From the NCBI GenBank assembly GCA_963853835.1, contig OY970826.1:74332929-74396928 (forward strand): a stretch of 64,000 nt of DNA, read 5' to 3'. This stretch comes from Calendula officinalis. Its lineage: Eukaryota > Streptophyta > Magnoliopsida > Asterales > Asteraceae. A model generated the notes under the pieces. The model searched no databases, was not told the DNA's origin, and saw only the letters and a list, made by a program, of their open reading frames with translations. Both the position numbers and the translations under genes were made by a program. Positions 24,360 through 35,889 of the stretch are shown here, piece after piece (the first letter of the stretch is position 1; every line of letters starts with the position of its first letter).

Positions 24360-24941
24360 CTTTCCGTTTTGAAGTGCTTCAAAATAAGTGATGTAGTTTA
24401 AAAACTTACTATATTTGGTAAAAATTAGTAGGGCCTAAACCCACTAACTATCTCATTTAATATAGTGAAATGACACATTTACCCTTACTTTTACTTTTAA
24501 ACATCATTAACTTCATTTAAATCAAAATATATGTGGGACTCATTCCCCAGTAACTATCCACTTTTAATCTAATTAACCTTTATTATTATAATTTGCCTCA
24601 AAAATGTGAAAGGCAACATACATCACTTATTTTGAAATAGATAAAGTGTTTTTTATAGAAAATTATATGTGCTCATTTTGATCGCGTTTTAATCTTTTTT
24701 TTTTTAAATCTTTTTAGATATTAATATGTAATTTCATCAAAGTAAATGGTAACTATTGGATAAGTGTTGTAATTATTATTTTTGTTATTTTTCGAAGATA
24801 AATATTTTTTGTTGCAAAGTGAAAGTTTTGTTCATAGTGTTACCTTTTCTTTATGCTAATATATTATTGTGTAACAAAGTATAAAGTAACGCAAAGATAA
24901 ATATTTTCGTACGGATCATATTTAAATAATGAAAAATGATA

Positions 24942-25243
24942 CTTCCTTCGATTTAAAATAAGTACTACACTTTTACTTTCACGTTTTTTGATGCAAAATA
25001 TTGTAATAGAGATTATGATAGATTAAAAGAGAATAATTAATAAAGAACTAAAGAAGGGTCTCACATTTAGCTTTATTGAAGAAAGAGAAAATAAATTAGA
25101 GAATCTTAATGATATTTAATAAAGTTAAGTAAGGATAAAATATTAACTTTATATACAAAAGTTTACCAAATAAGGAAAGTATAGCACTTATTTTGAATCA
25201 CACATATACGGAAAGTGTAACACTTATTTTGAATCAGAGGAAG
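24942..25243. mobile_element. Stowaway MITE
   Basis: It starts cttccttcgatttaaaataa and ends with the complement, ttattttgaatcagaggaag. TA lies on both sides (24940-24941, 25244-25245). Length is 302 bp. Confidence 0.85.
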
Positions 25244-25245
25244 TA

Positions 25246-26125
25246 TTAATTCTTATTTTTCTAATCATATTTCTACATACTTCTAAACTTGGTATGTGTA
25301 ATCCACTAATTCTATTTTTTTATATCATTATTTGATTTGACACTTATCTTAACCTAGTAGGTAGAAAGATAATTATGAATAAATAGTAAGAAGCAATATC
25401 AACTCTGTTTAATACGAAGTAATATTTTTTAATAGTAGAGTTTTTAAAGGTATATAGTAGTAGTTGATTTCATTGAAGTAAAAAATTAAATTAAAATAGT
25501 ACAGACCACCTATCAAGTTTTATTAGGTTTTTGAAATTAATAAATAATGTAGGGTTAAGAACTAAAGTTTTTGGGGTTATTTATAAGATCTTCCCTATTT
25601 TAGGGTAAGTTTTAAAAATTATCAAATACCATTACAGCCTTCGTTTCATTTACCATTATGGCGAAATATAATTGGACAAAGTATCAAACGGGGTTTTGCA
25701 TCTTAGAATGAACAGTAGAATCTCAATCATAAATGTATTATAAGGGGAACAAAAGACTGAATAGTACTAGTTTTGTCCCAAATTATTTATTAGGTATATA
25801 AATAATGAAATATCTATATATGGTATGTAAGTAAGCAATATTGTAATAGCTTTTTCAACTTATGAGATGTTGGAAATTTTTTAACAATTCACTCAATACA
25901 TGAAATTGATCAAGATCGAAACATTAATTCATATGGCAATGGCTATTGAAATTCATGATCGATAAAAAAAATGCGTTGTTTGGTTTTGCTAATCCTCAAA
26001 GTTGCAAAACAACACATGTGAACGGTGGATAGAAATAAATATGTAAAAAACATGCCATTTAGGCATTTAGTCACAATAGTGACTAACCGTGTGACTCGAA
26101 AGTTAAAAGAAATTATTGATTAATA
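25246..26125. other. AT-rich intergenic, nothing recognised
   Basis: No ORF with a domain, no element termini and no RNA gene seen. Confidence 0.4.
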
Positions 26126-26391
26126 CTTCCTCCGTCCAATAAAAAAGTTCCCATTTCTTATAAGCACAAGTTTTTATGAGATAATTGGTGGTGGGGTTAT
26201 TGGTAATATTTTTGATTAAAATATAAGGTTAGATTGAAGAGAGAATGTACTTTTAGAGAATAGATAGTGGCGAGATTAATTAGTAATATTATAATTTTAT
26301 TAAATGGACCCCTCAAATTAGGGAAATGAAAACTTTTTTGTGGGATAAAATTATAAGGAAAAAAGAGAACTTTTTTATGAAACGGAGGGAG
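26126..26391. mobile_element. Stowaway MITE upstream of the PP4R3 gene
   Basis: It starts cttcctccgtccaataaaaa and ends ttttatgaaacggagggag with TA on both sides (26124-26125, 26392-26393). Length is 266 bp. It lies about 650 bp before the PP4R3 start codon. Confidence 0.9.
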
Positions 26392-27045
26392 TAACTTACA
26401 TGGTATAAAATTTATGCTTTTTAATAATAGTACATTAACATTAAAATAGAAGGAAACAATAATTAGAAATTGGATCGTGAAAGAAAGAATAATTAGAGTT
26501 GAGAATGTGAATAAAAGTTGCAAAAAAAAAAGGAGATAATTGCAACTCTATTTGAGATTAAAAATATAAAAAATGATAATGGCAGCTCTAATAATAATAG
26601 CCCTTACGATTGTCAAACTAATAAAAAATAACCCCTGAATTTTAGAAATATTATTTTTTTTAATCAATGTACAAGTTTTTTATGCACAAAATCCTAAAAA
26701 TATAACTAGACTAAACATTGGGGTTAGTGATGTAAATACATACAATTATTTATATCATTAATATTTGCAACTAGCAGAGTCGGGTTAGCACGGAAACTTT
26801 CCTAGAGAGAAAGAGGCTTACAACTACATCCGTGGCGTTTTAGGGTTTTTTCGTAATCAAGTTTCTAAACTCTATTACATTCTTCAATTTTTATTATTGC
26901 ATCCAATAGATTTCCTCTCTCCTAATCCCTGCAATTCAATTCTTATAGGAAAAACCCTAATTTCGCACGCAATACAGCAACAATTCTATTGTTCCGGCTT
27001 CTTGAAGAATTTACTTAAGAAAAAAAGGGAAGCAATTAAGTTGCT

Positions 27046-30000
27046 ATGGGCGCACCGGAGAAGTTAGCTGCTTCCAACAACAATTCGATGCAGGTTTGTT
27101 AGTTAATTACTTAATTTTGCTGTTTTTATTAATTTTTTTTTTTTGATAAATGTTCTGTTTTGAAGTAATTTTAACTTAACTAAAGCTATATTACTGTCGA
27201 TCGTTTAGGTCACCCTCAGTAGCTTATAGACATTGATTAGATATGCAGGCGAATTGCTTTCATTCGTTATGTGAGCTTTAATTATTGATGATGTAATTGA
27301 GATTAGCTGAAAATTAGCAATACCGGTATATGTAATTATTGTAGTTACTATGTTTTTTAGGATCAATAATATAAATTTCAGCCTCATCCTGATTCCTGAC
27401 TGTTGAATATTATATATGTTGATAGCGTGTGAAGGTGTACCGATTGAATGATGATGGAAAATGGGATGATCAAGGGACTGGTCATGTCTCAATTGATTAT
27501 TTGGAGGTCTGTTTTTTATCATTTAGTTTGTGAATTTAATTGCATGATAGTTGTAATCAGTGAACTTATTAGACATTTTTAATTTCAATATTTACAGCAG
27601 AGGTCTGAAGAATTGGGCTTGTTTGTTATCGACGAAGAAGATAATGAAACACTGCTTGTGCACCATATTAGTTCAGATGATATATATCGGAAGCAAGAAG
27701 GTAACTTTTAGTTTCAGAAATCATTTAATGGTTTTATAATTTTGTTTTTGACTTTTGTGATTATCTTTTTTTTTTTTTTCAGATACAATAATTTCATGGA
27801 GGGATTCAAAGTATTCAAGTGAATTAGCTCTTAGCTTTCAAGAAACTACAGGGTGCTCGTACATATGGTACCCGATAAATAAATATATTATGTATTTCTT
27901 TTCCTTGTGAGTACTTCTATTATGCATGATTATTGTATTAACTGACATTTTATATTGATTAGGGATCAAATTTGCAATGTGCAACGAAATCTGCATTTTG
28001 ATACTCTTCGCAGTAAGTATTTGTGATATATTTATTTATTATTAATTTATTATTATTATTGTTGATTTTGATATCTGCTGTTTCTACAGATGACACATAT
28101 AATGGTGCCAACAATGAGTTAAGGGAGTTACCTGCAGTAGAGTTATCAACACTTCCTTCAATACTTAAGGTTTAAAGTTAAAATGAAAGTCTGTTTTTAT
28201 GTGACAATTTTGATATATTGTTATTTAATTTTGCTCAATAAAGTTGTTTATATATTTTGTCTTGCAGGTTGTGGTTGGCAGTAGTGTTACAGATCAGTTG
28301 TGTGTAACAGAACTCATACTGCATGATGTATGTTATTCTTATTACTCAATAATAATAATGACTTGTATTTATAATTTTTAAATTATGAGATTAAAACAGT
28401 TAATTAACATAAATACGGACTCACAAAGTTGCTTGATTTTATTATGTGAGCAGCAAATTTTTTTCCAGAAGTTGATGGATTTATTTAAAATATGCGAAGA
28501 TTTGGAAAACAAGGATGGCCTTCACATGATATACAAAATTGTCAAAGGGATAAGTTAATATCCAACTGTCATCTTTGCATTTAATTTTTAAAATATATAA
28601 AACCAATGATTTTATATATTTTTTTTCTGTTAATTGCAGTTTTACTCAACAGTCCTCAGATATTTGAGAAAATATTTGGTGATGAACTAATCATGGATAT
28701 AATTGGATGTCTCGAATGTAAGTTGTTTTTTTACAATGCTGACATCATCTTTTTTATTTTATTTTTGAAATAAATGCTGACTCATCATCTATAGATGACC
28801 TTGAGAGACCTCACATTCATCATCGCAACTTTCTCAAAGAACATGTTGTCTTCAAGGAGGTATACCTTTTGAAGATTTAATTAATTTTCTATTAACATTA
28901 ATGCAATAAATTTTATAACTTTAATGGTAAATCATGTAGGCCATACCAATTAAAGACCCATTAGCTTTGTCAAAGATACATCAAACATATAGAATTGGTT
29001 ATTTGAAGGTTAGAATTGTAATTTCTGCTTCCATATTATATATTACCTGCTATTGTTTTTAATAAAATTCTCATAATATATTACTTCTTTTAGGATGTTG
29101 TGTTGCCTAGGGTTTTGGATGAACCTACAGTTGCTAGCCTTAATTCTATGATTCACTCAAATAATGGAATGGTGAGATATTTACTTCACAAATTCTATAT
29201 TTTAAGTAATTTTGTCTGTGTAAAATAATAAATATTTATTTTTGATAGGTTGTTACTTTATTGAAAGATGACAGCACGTTTATTAAAGGGTTGTTTGCTA
29301 GATTAAAATCTCCTACTACAACTCCAGATTCCAAGAGAAATTTGGTAATTTATTCTTCTCGATGCTTTCTATTTTTTATGGCTAAATGATTATTGTGATT
29401 TCAAGTTGCAATGATCATTATTTAATGTTAGATTGGATCAAAATATTTTGTTTATGGTTAATTTTGTAGGTATTTTTCTTACAAGAATTTTGTACCCTAA
29501 GCAAGAGCTTGCAGGTGGTCCAACAGCTTCGGTTGTTTAGGTATTGATCTTGATCATGTTCTTTTATTTATTATTTATTTTTTATATAAAATCATGAGAT
29601 TGTAATTAGGGTTTTGAATTCTTTTTAATGCTTGTAGAGATCTGGTGTATGAAGGCATATTTGGTGTCATTACTGATATATTGCAGAGTGAAGATAAGAA
29701 GCTTATTCTGACTGGGTAATTAATTTATACCTCACTTTGTTACTTTTATTAATATAAAATAAATCCCTTTTTATTTCAAGTGGCATAAAAATTAATACTT
29801 AGGTAGATAAATCATATGGATGCAGGACAGACATCCTTATTTTTTCCATGAATCAAGATCCAACATTGTTACGTTCTTATGTTAGTCGCCAAGAAGGTGT
29901 TCGGTTACTTGGGCTTCTGGTATGTGAGACAATATTTGTATTTTATTAAATTAATTTAATTATCATATAGAAGATAACATTATGGTAGGTTTTTTTAGGT

Positions 30001-32190
30001 TAAAGGAATGCTTACAGATTTTGGTGATGATATGCATTGTCAATTTCTTGAATTAATTCGAAGTCTTCTCGATTCTTTTTCTTCAGCAGGACAGGTTAGG
30101 TCACTTTTAATTGTCAAGTAAAATACATAAATCGTCCCTCAACATTTTTCTAGTACACATATAGTCCCTACTTTTGAAACTTGTAGCAGCAACGATCCCT
30201 AAAAAGGAAGGCCTCTAAGTTTTAAGAGACCGTTGATGTTACAAGTTTTAATATTAGGGACTGTTTATGTTAAAAGTTTCAGAATTAGGGATTGTTTATG
30301 TTACAAGTTTCAGAGTTAGGGACTGTTGATGTTACAAGATTCAAAAGTAGTGACTATCCATAAGGACAAAATTCATAAATTAATATTCAAACCACATGGA
30401 CGATTTATTATAATATACTCTTTGATTAATTATATTTTTGTATTCTTGATGATTTATGTTAATTTTGTTGCAGAGAGATGCAATTGTTGAAATCTTCTAT
30501 GAGAAGCACTTGGATCAACTAATTAGTGTTATAACATCATCATGTATTTCTAATGATGATCATCATAAATCCAAGAATATTATTGGAAATAATGGAATTC
30601 AAGCGAACGTGAAGCCTGAAATACTTTTAAATATTTGTGATCTCCTATGCTTCTGCGTTTTGCATCATCCTTATAGAATAAAGTATGCCATTTTTTAAAT
30701 CTTTTTTTTTTGGATTTGCGTTTTTAAAATGTTTAAATCATAATCAGATAATTGATTAAACATATGAATGCATTTTTTTTACAGGTGTAACTTTTTGCTT
30801 AATGGTGTATTAGATAAAGTATTATGTCTCACTCGAAGAAAAGAAAAATACCTTGTAGTTGCAGCTGTTCGGTTTATCCGAACCCTAATCTCACATAATG
30901 TAAGTACAAATTTTCTAATTTTGGAATTTAATTAACTAATTTGGTATTATTATATTGCAGGATGAACATCTTGCAAATTATATTGCTAAGAACAACGTAT
31001 TTCGACCAATTATTGATGCTTTTACTCGTAATGGAAGTCGCTATAATTTATTAAATTCTGCAGTTTTGGATCTTTTTGAGCATATCCGTAAGGTATTTAT
31101 TTTATTTTGATAAATCTATATTGAGTAAATTACATAAATCATCACTATGATTCCTCGACTTTTTCTATTACATTGATGGTCCCTAATTTTGAAAATTTCA
31201 ACACTAACAGCCCCTAAAGCAATATTAGGGACCATTTGTGTGGTAAAAGAAAGTCGAGGGACGAACTTTATAATTTCATACAAACCACAGGGACGATTTA
31301 GGTAATCCACTCATTATATATTTTATACGGCATATAATTTGTAGCATGTGGTGTAATGACTCATTGAATTATATGCAGGATAATTTGAAGATACTATTGA
31401 AGTATTTAGTTGAAACTTTTTGGGATCAATTGGTAAAATTTGACAATTTACCATCAATTCAATCTCTCAAAATTAGATATGATCAGACTCAAGAACTTGT
31501 AGCAAATCAAAATGAAGAAGATTCTAGAAGACTTGTAGAGGACCGTGTTTTGGAGAAAGAAGATGAAGATTATTTCAACAAGGATAGGTATTTTTGTTAT
31601 CATGTTAGTATAGTTATTAGAATATGTGATAAATTTGACCCGTTTACTTTTAAATGGGTCAATTCGGGTGGAAAAAACATTAATTGGCTGAATTATGGGT
31701 ATTCTGACAGTGATGAAGAAGATACAGCATCTGCATCAACACAACCTGGTTTATCCAACGGTTCTGATGCCAGCTGTCCATCATCAAGGTATTTAACAAT
31801 TAATAATTTAATATCCTTCAATTCAGTTTTATTAGTTTCTATTTTATTTACCATATTTCTTTCTTTCTTTCTTAAAGGCCTGGTGGACTCGTTGATTATG
31901 AAGATGACGAAGACGATGAAGACTACAAACCACCACCAAAAAAGCAAACCGAAAACGAAGAAGAAAGTATAGAATTTAGATTAAAAAGAAAACTTTTAGC
32001 TGCAAAAGAACCAAATTTGATTAAAAAACGCCAATTAGGTGGAAAAAACCCGAAATCAAAAGAGAGTTTATTCGCTACATTATGCTCAACTTTGAGTAAT
32101 GCAGCATTACCCCCTATTAAATCAACGAGTGAAAGTGAAAAAACCGAAGCAGAAAAAGGAGTTATGGGCCCTACTGAGCCCGAGTTGTGA
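27046..32190 (+). CDS. SMEK1: PP4R3/SMEK protein phosphatase 4 regulatory subunit 3 (23 exons, 794 aa)
   Basis: Exons join in frame: 27046-27093, 27426-27506, 27601-27700, 27783-27867, 27963-28012, 28090-28169, 28268-28327, 28454-28553, 28640-28717, 28795-28859, 28940-29008, 29094-29171, 29249-29344, 29470-29540, 29638-29715, 29826-29919, 29999-30094, 30474-30682, 30785-30899, 30961-31092, 31379-31587, 31711-31788, 31878-32190. The protein opens MGAPEK, then a PH/EVH1-like domain (about 16-125; RVKVYRLNDDGKWDDQGTGH, ETTGCSYIW), the SMK-1 domain (about 165-360; FGDELIMDIIGCL, HHRNFLKEHV), helical repeats, and an acidic, lysine-rich tail (DYEDDEDDEDY). In plants PP4R3 recruits PP4 catalytic subunit to nuclear targets; Arabidopsis SMEK1 affects microRNA biogenesis. 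The ATG matches the conserved start. Introns 17 and 20 carry MITEs; exon 3 has a tandem acceptor. Confidence 0.95.
30115..30420. mobile_element. MITE in PP4R3 intron 17
   Basis: The left end agtaaaatacataaatcgtc and right end acgatttattataatatact form imperfect inverted repeats. The interior has three tandem ~35 bp units around ttagggactgttgatgttac. It is the same family as the element in intron 20. Confidence 0.65.
31123..31312. mobile_element. MITE in PP4R3 intron 20
   Basis: The terminal inverted repeats are gagtaaattacataaatcat and acgatttaggtaatccactc. Length is about 190 bp. The superfamily is not clear; no convincing target duplication is visible. Confidence 0.7.
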
Positions 32191-33050
32191 TATACATACC
32201 CGAATGTATAAAAGGAGTTGTTACGGGCCTAAATGTGAGAAAAAGGAGAATGGTTTTCTAACAAGATTTGCGGCAGTTGGTTAAGTTTTGATGATTTCAA
32301 GCCCATGTACAATTGTACAAACCCTATGTTAATGTTAGAACTTCTTACCTCACAATTTTGTGTAGGACTATAACTTTAGTGATATAAAGGTTATAAACTG
32401 TTTTTTGTGTTTTAAGTTTGTATGTAAGATGGGGAACGGTTATGAGTTAGGTTAAAAATGGTGAGTTTGCATTGTTGTGTGCATTTGCAGTTCTAAAAGG
32501 AAACTGAAATAAATTTCAGAGTAGATTACAAATACGAAGTATAATCCTTGAGGTTTACAGTGAATTTTATATATCATCTACTATTATTTTAAAATTGTCA
32601 CTGAGAGTTATTTTTTCTACAGATCTTTTACGTCTACACTTTTAGCTAATTTTTTTGTTAAAAAAATTATACTGATAGGCTTTTAAGATTACATTGACAG
32701 TCTTTTTCTGTTATAATATTTAAAGGACGTATAATAAGTGTTTTTTTTAGCATTTTTTGTAGAGGATTTATGGTGAATCTATTATCCGATTAGAGCATAC
32801 ACTGAGCTTGAAATACAACATACTACTTGAGTTTAAGCTAATACGTAGTATGATGCATACATTATAATTTAAGTCAACTACTTCAATCCAATCTATATAA
32901 ATAAACAAACATTAACAAACAAAAATAGACGACCATTTACGAAAAAAAAAATTAAGAACGTTCACAATGACATGTATTAGAGCAACCAAATAAACGAACA
33001 ATGAGCTCCCTTAATGAACTTCTGAAATGGAATTTTTACAAGTAAATATT
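32191..33050. other. PP4R3 3' UTR and convergent intergenic region
   Basis: The PP4R3 3' UTR probably ends near the gaaataaa at 32504. The rest is AT-rich with no recognised feature. The following kinase gene is on the opposite strand, so the two genes converge. Confidence 0.4.
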
Positions 33051-34681
33051 CTACTTGACTTGTTCGTAGAGTGAAACAACCGTCTTTTTCAAAAAAAGCC
33101 ATTGTTTTTCCATGGTTTCTTTCATCAATGGGTCTTCTATTAGATGGAGTAGTGCATGAGAACTCAACTTCTTTTTCTTCCAGACATCACAAGCGATCTA
33201 TATAAAGTATAATTTCGAGAATCGATCAGTAACTGGAGGTGTAAATGTGTCGAGTTAACTCGTGAGCTACTCGTGATCGACGGGGAAAATATTCAAAATC
33301 GACTCGATCTAAGTCGAGTCAAGCTCGAGCAAACTTTAGAATTGAGCTTGAGCTACTCGAGCAGGCTTTCGAGTCGAGCTCGAATATGAAAATAGCCAAC
33401 TCGCAAGTCTCAGCCTAATCGAGCTTGTAATATTTTACATTATTACGCTTTATATATGTTCATGTTTTCATAATTACTATATATTCTAATCGAGTCGATC
33501 TCAAAAGTACCAAGTTGAGTCATTTCGAGCTTAAAAATATCGAGTTAATCAATACTATTGATTCCATACATTATACTAATACCGAGTCGAGCTTGAAAGT
33601 GTTGATTATTTAATCGAGTCGAGCTCGAGCTTAAAATTAAAGGTCGAGCTCGTCAAATTTTATAATCGAGTTAAGCTGAACTTGGCATTGCGCCGACTCG
33701 ACTCGATCATAAATTTATAAATATATATAACGTGCACTGGAAGAAAATTTATTTGTTTATGAAATAGCTAGAACTTACTTGACATCGAAGTATAGCTTTA
33801 AGCTCTTTTACGATCTCAGATATGGATGGACGTTCTTTGCGATTCATCGCTATACATCGATATGCAATATTAGAGAATTTTTCCAAACAACATGGTGATA
33901 TTTGCTCTTGTAGACAATCAAGGACAATGTTATTTATTTTATTTTCTTCGTAACATTTTCGCACCAAATTCAACAGAAATTGGCGACGATCTTTGTACTT
34001 CATCTCCATGACAAGCCTTCCGCACAAAACTTCAAATAACACAACCCCAAAGGAGTAAACGTCGGATTCTTTTGTCAAGGTCCACATTTTCGTATAAATT
34101 GGATCCGCGTACCCCATCGTGCCAACTGGCTCGGAGATAGAAAATGAAAATTTTCGGTTAGCATGCTCGAATTTTGACAGACCAAAATCTGAAATCTTAA
34201 CGTTCCATTTTGAATCCATCAGTATGTTGGAGCTTTTGATATCACGATGTAACACGAAGTCACTAGGATTGTGAAGATGCTCAAGTCCACGAGCGGCTTG
34301 AATACATACGTTAAGACGGTCAATCCATGAAAGATGACGGCTGCTAAGATGCATATCAAGGCTCGCGTTGGGTAGATACTCGTACACGAGAATATTCTCA
34401 CCACGTTCTTCACAAAAACCCAAGAGAGAAATAATGTTTTTATGTTTATAAAGCGAAAGCATCATGATCTCTTTACTAAACTCAATAGCTCCTTGTCCGC
34501 TTTTTGGATCTAAACGCTTCACCGCAACATCGACAAGCCCACCAAAATGGACAAGTTCTCCTTTGTAAACTTTACCGAATCCACCACCACCAATGTAGTT
34601 ATCGACATAAAAGTTACCGGTGGCCAGTTTTATATCATCGAGCCGTATTCTAAGGTGGTCAAACTTTTTGTGGGAAAACAT
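33051..34681 (-). CDS. Receptor-like cytoplasmic kinase, copy 1 (2 exons, 349 aa)
   Basis: Exon 1 is 34681-33779 and exon 2 is 33197-33051. The donor is tgtcaa|gtaagt and the acceptor tatatag|atcgc. The RLK/Pelle-type kinase domain is complete: glycine loop GGGGFG (31-36), VAVK lysine K55, alpha-C glutamate E71, HRD 145-147 with IKSSN, DFG 165-167, activation-loop end GTMGYADP and the SDVYSFGVVLFE helix. There is no signal peptide or membrane segment, so it should be cytoplasmic. The domain style is close to CrRLK1L (FERONIA-type) kinases. Without splicing, translation reads 10 codons into the intron and stops. Exon 2 adds the tail IACDVWKKKKL...EQVK, conserved in the two neighbours. The intron holds a hAT-like insertion. 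Substrate and pathway are unknown. Confidence 0.88.
33234..33712. mobile_element. hAT-like MITE in the intron of kinase copy 1
   Basis: It starts tggaggtgtaaatgtgtcg and is composed mostly of ctcgagtcgagc words. The equivalent intron of kinase copy 2 (50645-50741, 97 bp) lacks it. The right terminus is eroded; there is no clear cacccc end. Confidence 0.6.
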
Positions 34682-35370
34682 TCTTATGGTGATATGATCG
34701 AAAATATGAAAGAAAATTAGAGTTCAGATTTAAACTCTTCAAACGTCAATTGCTATGTCAGAGCTTGAGAGGCAAAGGAATTGTGGATGCGTGTTTCTAG
34801 ATATCAAGCTGGTGAGGTATTTATATATTTATCGTATACGCGAAATTGAGCCCTCAGATTTAAATTTCAGACTAATTCTCTACAAGCACACCGATAGATA
34901 GTGGAGTTTGTTTAATATCAACGATAGATCAATGACTTATTCTTATGACAAAGCAAGTAAGAAAATTAAAAACCCACCATGCTATGCGACTATGCGAGCT
35001 TGTTTAATACAGAAGGAAAAAGAAAAGAAATCAGAAACATGGTGTAGTGGAGTTTGTTTAATAATCATTAATTATTTGATTAGTTAACTAATCAACTTGA
35101 TCAGTATTATAATAGACTAACAGTTGCAGTCAAACAAAGTCTAATGGTTTTACATTCAACGACATGATAATAGTAGTGTATTGTGTTTGATACTGCAAGT
35201 TGAGAGAGTACAATTAATGCTGAAGATAAAATTAGTGTTTGACCATTTCATGTAAATTCGAAACTAATAATTTAATAAACACTTAAAAAGAATCTTTCGA
35301 TCATGAGAACAAAATTAATGCATGTCTTGTAATCTTTATTAGCTCCCAGTTGATTAACAAATTCCTTAAT
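34682..35370 (-). promoter_or_regulatory. Upstream region of kinase copy 1, duplicated with copy 2
   Basis: The sequence from 34682 to the Copia LTR is similar to 51629-52304 upstream of kinase copy 2. Shared phrases include gtttgtttaatatcaacgat and cagaaacatggtgtagtgga. The duplication therefore covered the promoter region as well as the gene. Confidence 0.65.
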
Positions 35371-35874
35371 TGTCAGGATCGAATAACCTAATCAAGTTAT
35401 TGTATACCCAGATCTACTAACAACAAGAAGTTGCAGCGGATCAACACTCGAGTTAATTGATTAAGAACAAACGAAAACTGTATTTGTATGAATTAATATT
35501 AAGAACACAGTAATTCACAAAAAGCTTCAATGTATATTGATATGTTCGAACAATACACACGTATGTTTACAATTAATAAGGAACTATATATAATAGTCCT
35601 TGAAGCCTAAAATATTAACCTAGTTATTCTAGGATTCGATTACTATTGAATTACATAAAGATATACATTCTATAACAAACTATACTAGAATCTTGGACTT
35701 GATCAGCACCATATATAGCATCAGTAGTAATTGTGATCATCAGTAGTAAATCCAAGTTCAACATCATCAGTAGTAATTGCTTTTCTGCCCCATCAGTACT
35801 ATTCTTCATAATCGTTGATCAGTACTAACTGCAGCATCAGTAATAGAATGTTATCTCTGTTTTATATCCCAACA
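35371..35874 (-). repeat. 3' LTR of the Copia element
   Basis: On the minus strand it runs TGTTGGGATATAAAACAG to TTCGATCCTGACA. It contains seven copies of a motif like ttactactgat in sense orientation. The polypurine tract ttagggggagat lies just inside (35875-35890). Confidence 0.92.
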
Positions 35875-35889
35875 ATCTCCCCCTAAACT

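Larger units (their letters stand above)
12686..24646. mobile_element. Stowaway MITE split by an LTR retrotransposon
   Basis: The left part (12686-12724) reads tttcttccgtttcaagataa, a mutated Stowaway terminus after a TA. The right part (24365-24646) continues with the usual interior (accatttggt-like, gtgggact) and ends with the complementary cacttattttgaaa. The 11.6 kb LTR element lies between the two halves with a 5 bp duplication. Confidence 0.65.
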
